Source of the DNA: Echeneis naucrates
Taxonomy: Eukaryota; Chordata; Actinopteri; Carangiformes; Echeneidae
NCBI RefSeq assembly: GCF_900963305.1
Contig: NC_042518.1
Span: forward strand, 62,001-126,000
Reading direction: 5' to 3'
DNA: 64,000 nucleotides
This document shows, one piece after another, positions 34,330 through 51,400 of this stretch. The translations under genes were made by a program, and so were the position numbers. The notes beneath the pieces are model-generated. The model saw only the letters and a list, made by a program, of their open reading frames with translations. It did not search any database and had not been told where the DNA came from. Numbering within the stretch: position 1 is the stretch's first letter; each line of letters begins with the position of its first letter.

Positions 34330-36093
34330 ACCTTTTCCTGTGACTGTTTGGTCATCAGTCATTTATTTCCACTGATTGACAGGTTTATGATAAAAATAAA
34401 TTTTTAAGCGTCAAGCCCAAGGTCAGCCTCATGAACCAGATGAACCCACATTGAACATTTATCGCTGCTGCTGCCAGAGTCGCTGCAGGACACTCAAGTA
34501 ATTTCAATCTGCACCAGTTTTATCTTATTATTCTTTAGCACAGATTATTTTTCTTTGTATTGTTTTTGCTGTATATATTACTGTGAAATGCATCAAGCAC
34601 TTTTCTTATAGATAAGACAATTTACCGCAGACACTTTTTGGTTGGTTTTGGCTGAGAAGAACCAAAGTTCATTCAAAGCATTGTTGCTATTTGGTGAATG
34701 ACAAAGTTGAACCTTGGTGCTTTAAAACAAAGAGATATTCAAACAGTTGTAGGCAGGAACATGATGCTGCATGGAGTTAATGGAGATGATGTTGTAGTGT
34801 GGAATTCATTAAACATGGGACCAGCAGGTGTTGCAGGAACATGGGATGGTGATGAGTCACCACCTGCAGGATGAGGACAGAGAGAGAGAGGAGAGGAACT
34901 GGGAGAGACAGAGACTTTGGGAAAACATGGTTGATTTTTAAGAAGTGTGGTTATTTTCAGCGCATGCAAGGGGGGAGAGAGAGAGAGAGATGCTCAGTCC
35001 TTCCCCCAGTACCCTAGACCTATAGCAGTATATCTATCAGTAGTAGATGGACGTTTTAACTATCAGCTCTGTCATACAGGAAAGTTTTAAGCCTGGTCTT
35101 GAGGCCGCCCCCCAGACCAATACTGGTAGTTGGTTCCATAGAAGAGGAGCCTGATAACTGAAAGATCTGCCTCCAGATTTAGTCACCAATGAAACCAAAC
35201 AGGATGTCTCTGGAAGCCCCAGGCTGGGAACTCAACCAGGTCCTCGTTTACAAAGTGCCAAATCATAGCAGAATTACACTGAGGCCCTTTTCATACAGAG
35301 CAGGTCTAGACCAAACTCTGTATGGAGTTATTAAAGAGACACAGTCTAACACACACCAACACAGAGACAACTGTCACAGTGTTTCCATAGGTAAGCAAAC
35401 GTGCTCCATTATCCAATCAAATTACAACTTCCATTGTTCACACCCAGCTAGCTTGGATCACGCGCATCAACATGTTTTTACTGCAACATAAATATCAACG
35501 AAAAGAGAGTGAACATGATGACATCAGAGATGGGAAGGTTTATTGATCTGACAGGAAGAACATGGACATGTTTCCAATAATGATGTCCGTAGACCATCAA
35601 CAGCCAGCCAGTTTGAGGTCTGTGTTTTGTTTGTGATTTAACGGTCAGTGTGCCCTCAGTTCTGTCTGACAGGCTCATGGCTTCCATTACATTTACATAC
35701 CTCAGTAAGACAAAGTTGTTATTTACAGTAAAATCATTTTGTTAGAGAAACTAGATTTGATATATTAGAAATAAGACAATAACAAACAGACAATGTAAGT
35801 AATTTATTTCTACTAATGACCTTCCATGTCCTCACTGTTAATAAACCTCCTTTAAATTAATTTAAAAACTGTTACAAAGGTTTGATTAATTAATACTAAT
35901 TCAATAGAGATTGAAACTAAACATGATTTTATCATCAGATTATCAGCTGATTCTGTTTCAACAATAAAAATACGTTAATGTCTGATATGAAAATTAAGAT
36001 CACACAGATCAGCGCAGGAGACAGGAAGTAAATGCACCTGACAGACAGTGATGTTCTTCTGTCTCCATGGCTACAGAAGGGAGGGGCTTCCAG
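34330..36093. other. Spacer between interferon and abi3
   Basis: No gene was recognised. It contains a GA-repeat near 34970-34990, a dispersed-repeat fragment at about 35165-35240 (GTCACCAATGAAACC, GGCTGGGAACTCAACC) and AT-rich DNA. The right-hand part is likely the abi3 3' UTR (TTTATT at about 35539 would be AATAAA on its strand). Confidence 0.4.
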
Positions 36094-41332
<5,239 letters not shown>

Positions 41333-43027
41333 GGTCAAAGTCTAAAGATCTAAAGAGAAAAAGCTGCGCTTTTTACATTTCATTCATGGAATGACTCAAA
41401 CCATCACACCATCTGTGGAGCCTTCAATAAAGGGATGGAAACAGCAGCTTCAAATATTATTCCTGTAAATTATTCAGGCATCCGGAAAACGCATGGAAAC
41501 GTGACGTCACAGTGACGCAACCTCGCAGCACATCTGAAGGTCCTGAGCCCTGTCATGAGTCATTCTGACTGGCTGAAGGTCTGAACCCCGAACAGACCCG
41601 GTTCAGGGGTGATCCGGGTTTTAAACCGGGTTAGTTCTATTCACTAAATACTGGTTCGATCTCCTGTACGAGGCGCTTTAATGAACTCACCTGGAGTGGT
41701 AGCAGAAGAACCTGGTGGAGAACTGGTGGTCCTCCTCCCTCCTTCAGTCTGTCTGTTGGAGCTGCGGGTTTGATTCTGCTCACTAACTTCAACCTGCAGA
41801 CAAAGATCCTCTCTGCTCGGACAGATGACTCACTCCGACCGGAAACCTGGAAACTCTCAGCTGGAGCAATTTCAAACACAACGACGGCCCACTGAGTGTT
41901 TACAGTAATCCTGGACACTTCTCCTGGAATGTCTTGACGGATCAACGATGCTGCCAAAATTCTCCAAGGAATATGTATTTATTTATTTACTTACATACAT
42001 GCACATTTTGCACTGTACAGTTATCCATATGCACACTGTATATTTTTGTGTATATAGTGTATATAGTATTCTTTCTTCTTCTTTTTTATCATTATTCTGT
42101 CTGTACAGAACTGTGGGGAAACAAGTAAATTTCCCCAAGTGGGATCAATAAAGTCTCATCTTATCTTAAAAAATACCCTGGCACTCAAAAAGACACCAAC
42201 ACAAAACATCAAAATATCCCAAAACCTATTTTAAGGACACCTGTGCTTACAAGGTCCTTGGACCATTTAAATCCAGTTAAAACTCTTTCTAAGATGCATA
42301 AACCATCTGAGGGAATCAAATCCTGGAAACTGGAAGGAACTTAAGAGTCATTTTACTCCTGAAACCTTTGAGGCTGCTGGGTGACATTGAAATGCCTGAA
42401 AGGTTCAGCGAGTCTGTTAATCTGGACACACCCTGAGCAGCAGTGGGAAATTTGTGGTCTCTATAATTCAGCTCAGAGTGGAACCTCTTTCCTTTGTACT
42501 CCTCTCTGTGTGTGAACCTGCTCAGCAGAAACCACTTCCCGTTTCACATCAGTGGAAATAACAGTCAGCTAGATTCTGAAAAGTGTTTGAAACAAACTAA
42601 ATAACAGACTGGAGGAAATCTCAGTTCTATAGTACGGACTTTTTGTGTGAACGTTGTGCGTTGAATTTATTGGATCATCCTCCCACAGTCACGTTAAATT
42701 CAACAGCAAACGAATCTGCCTGTTGTCAAGTCGATTTTTATTTTAACTTGAAACATCTGCTATATTTCCAATTTCTGAGTCTGGACAGGATTTAGTCTTC
42801 AGCTCCCCCTGCTGCTCAGACTGAGTCAGTGCGACATCCGTAGGCTCATGGAGATTCTGGAAACCTCCAGAAAGAAAGACAAGAAAACTCCTGGAACAGT
42901 TTTTATACTCTGGAAATGACGTGGGCTTAGATACGTTTTAATGAAAAATGACAAAATCAAAGTTTTAGTATATATATACACATAGTTTATTGTTTCGAGT
43001 GTTCTTTGTTGCTATGGTGATTCGACA
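41333..43027. other. Upstream region of abi3 and spacer
   Basis: The left half probably holds the abi3 5' UTR and promoter (around 41340-41930). A LINE-type tail follows at about 41950-42175. No coding exon for the missing part of ccdc103 was found between 42180 and 43027 on the minus strand. Confidence 0.45.
41950..42175 (+). repeat. LINE-type 3' tail
   Basis: TATTTATTTATTTACTTACATACATGC-like T/A-rich sequence ends in TTTCCCCAAGTGGGATCAAT and AAAGTCTCATCTTATCTTA. 'GGGATCAATAAAG' plus a (TCTTA)-type tail is the usual 3' end of fish L2-like LINEs. No protein-coding part remains. Confidence 0.55.
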
Positions 43028-43457
43028 TCACTTGTTGCTCAAGACGACAGGGTTCCACGGCTGTTTCCGTTGAGCTCCGTCTTTATCGTTCTTCTCCAGA
43101 GGCTTGAGGTGACAGGACACAACCAGGTCCCTGAAAGAGCAAAAACACATGTGAAATAAATCCTGGACACATTTCCAGGATCCTGGAGTCCTGGACACCA
43201 CGATTGTTTTTAAACATCCAAGAACTCCTGGAACTCGGACTTGAGGACGTCATCAGAATATCCTGGAAGCAGGAGCGAACACCTGGAATGTCCTGGAGAT
43301 GCAGTCACCTGAACTCCCTGTAGGAGGCCACTCTCTGGCTGACAGCCCTCAACTTCGCCTCGTTTTGTCGCTGGTATCTCCGCTCAGACTCCACCGCCAT
43401 CTGCAGTTCTCGCTCCAATGCTGGGAAGTCGATGACATCACGCCCTGTTGTTGCCAT
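43028..43457 (-). CDS. ccdc103: Short CCDC103/DNAAF19-like protein, N-terminal domain only
   Basis: CCDC103 (DNAAF19) stabilises dynein arms on motile-cilium microtubules. Two exons, 43457-43309 and 43130-43028, give 83 residues against 242 in human. The sequence [19 protein letters not shown], then [19 protein letters not shown] and [14 protein letters not shown], then RKQPWNP, matches the N-terminal dynein-attachment domain up to the Pro-Trp-Asn block, where a TGA follows eight codons later (VVLSNK). The C-terminal RPAP3-type domain is absent and no remnant was found downstream. An X-box and an NRF1 site lie upstream. Either this copy is truncated in this fish, or a downstream exon that splices around the stop was missed. 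Confidence 0.78.
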
Positions 43458-43699
43458 TGTCTGATGACATCACAGACGTAAACAGATACAGCTGCTTAGA
43501 CCGGCTACTTCCTGTTAGCTCCGGCTTACTTTAACTCTCAGGTTAATATCCATGAAATGACGAGATGCTTCATATTAGCTCTGGGCTAAAGTTAGTTCAG
43601 CCGTCAGGTAAAGGTGAGTTTCGTCTCACCTGGTCTCGTGTTTACTCCTCGTGCTCTCGTTTTCTGTGTTAGGTCTCTGACGGTCAGAAACAACACACT

Positions 43700-43740
43700 G
43701 TCTCCATGACGACAGGCGCCAAGACTGCGCCTGCGCAGTG
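43700..43740 (-). promoter_or_regulatory. Ciliary-type promoter motifs: X-box and NRF1
   Basis: GTCTCCATGACGAC at 43700-43713 matches the RFX X-box (GTHNYYATRRNAAC) at all but one position. TGCGCCTGCGCA at 43726-43737 fits the NRF1 consensus exactly. Both lie about 245-280 bp upstream of the ccdc103-like ATG, as expected for a cilium gene. Confidence 0.55.
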
Positions 43741-45497
43741 TGAACCTAGTCTGACGGTCCGGCCGTGGACCGGACAGAACCTCACAGCGGTTCAGGTTAC
43801 AGAAAAATCCTGGTCTGGATGTGGATCCGGACTCTCCTCCTGACTGTGGTGCTGTGACCTGAGATGGGAACAACGGGCACTGGTCACTCTGTTGGGGACA
43901 GCTGTCTGATCAAGAGACAGTCAGAGTTATTGAAACTGGTTGTAAAAGCTTCAAATCATTATTAAGGTGACAGGAGCAGCTGACAGGAGCCATGTAAGTG
44001 TTTTGATAAACTTTAGTTTGTATCATACAAGAAACATTTTCCTACAGATCTGCTTTATTTGAATTAAAAGTCATTAAAATACCCTCTTATGTACAGTTGA
44101 ATCTGTTAATATTCCAAACTTTGTTCTGTCTGTAATACATGGAAGCTCAATACTATAAAACATGGAGCTTTGTTCAGATGACCATCCTTAGATGTCAACA
44201 TGACAGCTGTACAAACGTTCCTTAAATTTTACCCCAAAAAGAAACACTTGTCCTTTTCACTAAAACCTTGTAGGTGCGTTTGCACCAACTGGCGGAAAAT
44301 ACTCTGACACCCCTGAACTTTCTAAAGGGGACCTGATGAGAGATATCCAGTTTGCAGCAGCTAATACGGTCCAAGCGTTTGAACCAGATCAATAAGTCTG
44401 AAGTCAGTTTGAGTCCTCAGCCTGAAAACGAGCAGCTGTTTACTGACCAAGACAAGTTATCATTCATCATTCATCTGATCAGACTGTTCAACACCCACTG
44501 AACCCAACAACAAAACCAGAAAGTACCAGATGGACCACCTAGGGTTGCCGACCATCCCTTGAAAAATTGAATCATCCCGTATTTAGAAACAAAAATACAT
44601 GTCCCATATTGAGCTTAAAAGGGTTGCGCTTTGTTCCATATGTCCATGAGGATCAAAAATAGTGTGTAAAATATGCCTTCACCCCTCCCCAGCCAAGAGG
44701 GGTGAAGGCAACCAGGTTGGCCAACCCTGCCAAATAGGTGTCCCTTATTTATCTTTCAGGGAGTTGGCAACCCCTAACCACAGCTAGTTGGGTAGCATGC
44801 TAACTTCAGTGGAAATGACTGAAGTAGAAGCAAAACGGTGGTTGTTTTCACCCCTGGAGACAGACGTTGTCTGATAAAATGATTAAGTTTGATGCTGAAC
44901 ACAAACTTTCTTCTAGACTGATGAGTAAACAGCTGTTAATGCTAACGATAGCTATGAGCAAAATAGTTCTGATAGGAGTAATGAAGTGGAAGGGCAGGTG
45001 GCTCCTTGTGGCTCATTGTGGCTGTCATTATGATGAGAGGTAAAATATCATTAACATGAAAGTAATTTTGAATGTAAATCTGAAAATGTTGAGCAGCAAG
45101 ACTTTTGACAACCATAGGCCACAAATCAAGACAGTAAAAACAAAAGGTGTCTGGTCCTGGAGTCAATGGATGGTTAACCCACGGTATCAGACCTGTCCTT
45201 GGTGTGAAGGTGTGTTACTCATGTTGTGAGTTATGTTGAATAAGCTCTTCAGAGACGTTTGGGTTCCAGTGTTTTATAAACCAGTCCAGGTTCTGTTTGG
45301 GTTTTCAAGGCTACCATGTAGTGAGCAGTTTCCAACTCCAAAGCTCTGTTATCTTGGCTATGAGGATGGGGTTATATGGGACTATTTGGAAGAGATTTGG
45401 CATCTCTTGGTGCTCCAGGACCTCCCAGGGGTTTCCGCATGCTTCCAAGAAGTTCCAGGGTTTTCAAAGGTTCTGGTGGAGCATTAGAAAGTTACTC
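43741..45497. other. Spacer between ccdc103 and arhgap27
   Basis: No gene was recognised. It contains the MITE at 44541-44775 and, toward the right, the probable arhgap27 3' UTR. Confidence 0.4.
44541..44775. mobile_element. MITE with AGGGTTGCC termini
   Basis: Left end AGGGTTGCCGACCATCCCTT and right end, reverse-complemented, AGGGGTTGCCAACTCCCTGA form imperfect terminal inverted repeats about 235 bp apart. An internal near-palindrome CTTCACCCCTCCC/GAGGGGTGAAG lies around 44680-44710. There is no coding capacity. The family name is not certain; the termini resemble small hAT-type elements of fish. Confidence 0.65.
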
Positions 45498-48400
45498 TTA
45501 ACTCTGGGAGAAAATGGTCTGGAACTGGTTGAGCATTAGTTCCACTATCTGGCTCTGGAAAACCATATGGATCGTCATGTTGGCTGACTCAGTCTGGGGG
45601 CGGAGCAACGTGGGCCCAAACACGATGGCGATGCTCTGAACTGACATCCTGTTAGAGTCCTTGTGCTCGATCACCCTGGAGAAAGAGAGGAAGAGGGTGT
45701 GTCCTGACATTTTTTCATCATCATCACAAGGTCAACCTCACAAAGACCAAAGAGTTGACCTGGACACAAAGGACTAGAATGATGGTGTCAGAGCAGAACT
45801 GTCCCCAGAACCCTGGTTCAGATCAACAGGTCTGTGTTGTTGAGGTGATACTCTGACTTCTTCTCGGCCCTGATTAATAAGTGCAATAAAACTAGTTCTG
45901 GGTGCAGGACCTGGACCAGATTGTACAGTCTGTTTTTGAATTTACCTGAGCAGGTGTTTAAACAGGAGCTCCATTGTGTCGTGGTTTGGCAGGGGCAGAG
46001 TTCGAACCAGGTCTTTCATGTAGGAGACTCTTAGGCTGTAGTCCGGGACTTCTGCATAGAAACAATAGAGTTGAGTAATTTTAAAAACAAGAAAACACAG
46101 AGTCCATCAAACTGGACTGAATCTGGTTCTATTCCTCAAAAAGTTTTGTACATTCTGATCTAAATCTAATCAGCATCAGGTCATAATGTCTATTGTATCT
46201 TTTAATTTCTTTTTAACCGTCTCCAGTCCACAGGAAGAGTCTCCTCCTCCATCAGCTGCTCTGTTTCCTCCTTAAACAGAATCAGCTGATCGGTCCAATC
46301 TGAAACTGACTTCAGTGGTAAACTGATCAGATCTGGATCAGTCTGACTCTCTTGACTTCTGTATGTTTATCATCCATTCTCATTCTCCAGCTCCAACATT
46401 CAGAGTGTTTTTAGTTAGTTCTTGTTTTCTGATTTTAGAGAACAGAGTCTAAACTAATCAGACAGAATCAGATGAGTCTGGAGATGAGGACATTGGACAT
46501 AAAAAAAAAAAAAGAATGTTTCTCTGAGAGGATCGATCAGTTTGTCCAATTGGTCTTTGAGTGATTTTAGACTGTTCTTCCTCTGAATAGATTAACACAA
46601 TATATAAAAAACAAGCTTGTTCTACAAACTTTAGGTTGTGTGTAGTATACGTGTCTTTGTGCACTAACGGATAGCAGCGATGAATTTCTCAAAGCAGCTG
46701 AAGGGAAATAGCGGTTCAGGAAGTTCACGCAGGAAAAGCTTCAGGGCTCCGGTGATGACGTGGATCTCCTCCCACTGTCCGTCCTCCAGGTCCAACTGCT
46801 CCTCTGCACAGATTCAATAATGAACCCAAATCCAGCAGGACATCATCTGCATGTCATGACATTTTAGGTTCATGCTTCATTTTGAGCTCATTCTTGAATC
46901 ATTGTCCAAGATGTTGAACTAGAAAGTTTGAACGAATTACAAAAAAAAAAAAGATCCCGAACATGAAATGAGCTTCAGTTTAGCTCAGGTTCAGCTGATT
47001 AGATGTAAGAGTAACAGCTAACACCTGAACCTGGACTGGACTTTGGATGAGGACCAGGACTTGGACCTGGACCTGCTGGGTTGTTACCATGATCAGCTTT
47101 GTGTCGCAGCCTCTGGATCACAGCCAGGTTCCCGCTCACTCTGTAGATCCCATCAATGTCCAGACCTGGTTCATATGGATCCAGATCAAGAAACATCATC
47201 AGCTATTTGTTTGTTTGGGTTTGTGTGCCTCTGTGTGTATCTCTGTGTGTGTACCTCTCCTCTCCACTGCTCTGATACATTTCTCCACAAACTTGGGGAT
47301 GGTTGTGTTTTCGCGGTGACACAGTGTGTCCAGGTGACAGCCAAAGACATTGTCTAGGCAACAGAGAAACCAGCCTCAGTTTGATTCTGTTGTTTCCAAC
47401 AGTTTCCTGGTTGTGATGTCATCAGTGACATGTCACAGGGGCTTTGATCAGGCCCTCTGTGTTACCTCTGATGTATCCCTTCTCTTTAACACTCTGCAGT
47501 GTCGGCCTGCGCTGCAGGAAACGTCTCAGTTTGGTCCGAACTCGTCTCTGCTCTGACTCGGCCCCTGACGAGCTCCTGGTTGCTGAAATGGAAGAAGAAG
47601 AAGGTGTGAGGTTACAGGGCCACAGAAAGTCAGAGTCCTTTTGACCTACCATATTTTTCGCATTATAAGGCACACCTATGTATGAATTCTTGTGCTTACT
47701 GACCTCGAACCAATTTTATGTGGTACACTGCGCTGAAAAATCTGTCAAAATTGTTTAGTCCGACTTTGGTAAGCCATAAAGCCGCGCCGCTTGACAGATT
47801 GTTAGAGCATTCCCAGCTGACACAGGAACATTGTGTTAATGTTGGTCCTTGGTTGGATATGGGTTGCAACGTCATACAACGTTAGATCACTAATTATGTA
47901 CTGCTGGCAAGCAACCAACATCATCCAACATTTAGTCAGTGTTACCTCACTATAATTAGACATCAAGTCAACGTTAGGTTTTTAACCTAAACCCAATTTT
48001 CAAATCCATATTATAATCCAATTATAATCAAATGTTAGGATACAACGTTGTCCCAATGTCACACTAACTTCAGGTGTTTGCTATCACTGGCAACGATAAA
48101 CCAATCAGAGAACAGTACACAGTACGCTTACCTCCGCCACATTTTGTAATACCGGTACGAACTGTGCTTCGCTTTATACATTTTATCATGCACCTTCTGT
48201 ATGGATATAGATCCGTTCATTGATATTGCACCTTATAATGATTATGCAAAATGATTTGATTTGCAAAATATGGTATTTTCATTTCAGATGTTTCTGCTGT
48301 CTATGAAAAGGGTCAGGTCAGGTCAGGTCAGATCCAAATTCATAGGCCTTTATTGTGAAGTTTTTAGCTCTTCATGTGAATTATTTGTGTCTCAGTGATG

Positions 48401-51400
48401 ATTTTATCAACCACTACAAATCTGACTATTTGTTTCCCTCACAGACAGGAAGTCTGTGTCACTCCAGGTCCAGGCCCAGGTCTCTTCAGTTGTTAATGCT
48501 TTAACTACCAATGATTGGTTGATGATCATGATTGATCAGCAGCATTTCCCTGTGACCTCAGCAGCTCAGACCATGTGACTTGGTCCAAAGAGGTGTGAAG
48601 ACTTACATGTCCTCTTCCTGTCTTTGTCCTCTTTGTCTGAAGACACCTCATCATCGTCCTCTGACAGATGATCCTGATCCTGAAAGACATGCACAGATAG
48701 GGTGTTTTCGTGTGTCTTTGTGTGTTTCTCTGTATGTGTGTGTGTGTGTGCCTCACCAGTTGTCTGATAGTGTCCTGTATCACTTTGAGCCAGTCACTGA
48801 TGATGCTCTCTGTGTCGTACTGCATCAGGTACTCACAGCCCTGACGAGTCTTCAGCTATGTGGACAACACACATATACACAGAATGATGCTGCCACATGA
48901 CATCACTACACAATATCCCTGTTTCAGCACAGTGCTAACAGCAGTAACCATGGAAACAATGAGGTGACAAGCAAGAGGTGGTGGGAACAGTGTGTGTCTG
49001 TTACCAGAATGGTGCTTATAGAACATAATGTTACCATGGTAACAGGTCCGTACCTCGAGAACGTGCTTCTTGGAGGACTTGTCTTTGGAGGCCCAGCCCA
49101 CTGAGGACCCTCTCAGGTCCACCGTGTACTCTGGAACAATCTGTGACGCTTTAATCTGAAAAACAGGAAGTCATCATCGTCCTCCTGGATCAGTGTCACT
49201 TATGACGTCACAGCGACAACAGGCGCATTGACATGATGTCTGAGTGGTTAGACTGTACAAGTTGTGTTTGGGTGGCTTTGTGTAGTTCCTGGTTGTGTGT
49301 TGTTGGTAAGGGTTAAATGTCATTGGACCAACAGCAGCTGGTTCTTACAGTGTTCCCAGATGGAGCAGATTTTGGGTCTTTGTGGAAGGTGAGGATCCCC
49401 CCGTGGAGGACGGTCCAGGACTGACACCAGTTCTTCCTGTCCATGACGACACACACAGTTAACACACATCAGACCAAATTTGGTGGAGTCACAGAAGATG
49501 TTTCTCACCTGATCTTCTTCCCGTTATCAGCAACTTTGGTTTTATTGATGATTCCAGCTTTCTCCAGCAGGTGGCACTGTGGACATAGACAGCTCTGAGT
49601 AACTGTGTGTGTGTGTGTGTGTGTGTGTGTCTGTGTACATTTGACCCATGGATCTACTACCTATAATTGTCATCATGGATCTTTGGGAAACTGTGCCCTC
49701 AAATCCCCCAAATCCCCAGAAGGTTTGTGAACTTGAAGGATCTAAAGAAGCTTCTCTCATGTGTCCTGATAGGGCTATGAGGTCCAGTTTTTTTTTTTTT
49801 TTTTTTTTTTGTCAGAGTACCAACAGAGGGGCGGTTTTGTCCTTGTCATTGGAGCCACATGAGGACATTTGAGATCTGTCATCACCCCCCAATGTGTGTC
49901 CCTTCAGAAAACCCCATCAGCTTTCAGATCTGAAACAAAATGTTAGTTTGATTCTTCATCAGTGAGGACGAAAGTTAGTAGAGTCAGGTTTCCATATCAA
50001 CCACAGCAGGTGTTACACTATGACCATGGAAACCTGCATTCCACACAGATAAGCCAACAAACACGAGCAACTTCCGCTGCTAGTCAATGCCCAAGACCTA
50101 CATGGAGCTGGTGGGAGTCTGTGCTCCGATTGGACAGATTCCTCTTCAGTATGAGCCTATCAGAGAACTTGATGAGGGAGAACAGGATGATATAAGGCAT
50201 TAATGAATGAACAAATTGACGTAGCAGTGGATCTGAATCCAGCAGTGAAACAGGTGTGTGGCTGAGGTGGGACAGGTGTGGGACAAATGTGGGACAGGTG
50301 TGGTGCTGAGGTGGGACAGATGTGGGACAGGTGTGGGGCTGAGGTGGGACAAATGTGGGGCTGATATGGGACAGGTGTGGGACAGATGGGGGACAGGTGT
50401 GGAGCTGATGTGGGACAGGTGTGGGGCTGAGGTGGGACAGATGTGGGACAGATGTGGGACAGGTGTGGGACTGAGGTGGGACAGATGTGGGGCTGATATG
50501 GGACAGGTGTGGGACAGATGGGGGACAGGTGTGGAGCTGAGGTGGGACAGATGTGGGACAGATGTGGGACAGGTGTGGGGCTGAGGTGGGACAAATGTGG
50601 GGCTGATATGGGACAGGTGTGGGACAGATGGGGGACAGGTGTAGGGGACTGATGGGTCTACCTGTGGACTGTCGGGGGACTGTCTTCTGTTGGACGATTC
50701 AGAGACAATTCTCCTGTGACCAGGACTAACTGTCTGAAACACAGAGGAGAACCCAAAATCAAGTCATGAAGATGTTTCCTCTTTTCATTAAAAAGTTCTG
50801 AGTTTGACTAACTTCTCCCTCCAGACTGTTTCTCCAGCTCGGGCCCTGCTGAGTCCCGCTCTCTTCACAAACTCCGTTTCCCATCATTTTCTGGGGCGAA
50901 TGCGGAGACTACAAGAGGAAATGATTCATGGATTCATGACAGACACACGGTCAGATGGACAGGCTCACAAACAGATGTGTTGGGCAATCAGTTACCTCCT
51001 GGAGCTTCGGGTCCAACTGAGCTCTGGGAATCAAACCCATGGGCTGCTGAGGATTCTGGGAAAACAAGGACAGACATAGTTAGACTCTGAAAGTCTAATG
51101 AACAATGACGTGAATGTGTTCAGTACCATGAAGACGGTGTCTCTCTCTGCAGGGTAGTCTTCCTCTGGCAGGGGGGGCTGCAACACACAACAAAATCCAC
51201 CATTTTAACATGGTGCTTAGTCACATGACCTTCTCTGACGACTAACAGCTCACACTGTATTCATCTGCCTCACAATCGTACCGGGCTGCCACCGCCACCA
51301 CTGCTGCCATGTTTTCTGCTGGCTGTGGATGCTGAAGGGGAGGAGGGCACCTCGGGGGCAGTCCAGGCCGTTGCTTGTGTCCTTGGGTTGTAGTAATAAA

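Noticed and set aside
48001-48275. Polymerase II promoter or enhancer suggested by repeated AACGTT motifs
   Set aside because: The motifs fall inside a terminal-inverted-repeat element and are better explained by it.
50249-50645. CRISPR-like array
   Set aside because: Units are 11 bp with no unique spacers, in an intron of a vertebrate gene; it is a minisatellite.
50160-50742. Long Pro/His/Ser ORFs on both strands over the minisatellite as a repeat protein gene
   Set aside because: The 11-bp units leave several frames open by composition and there is no start, signal or domain; only intron read-through from the arhgap27 exon is worth noting.
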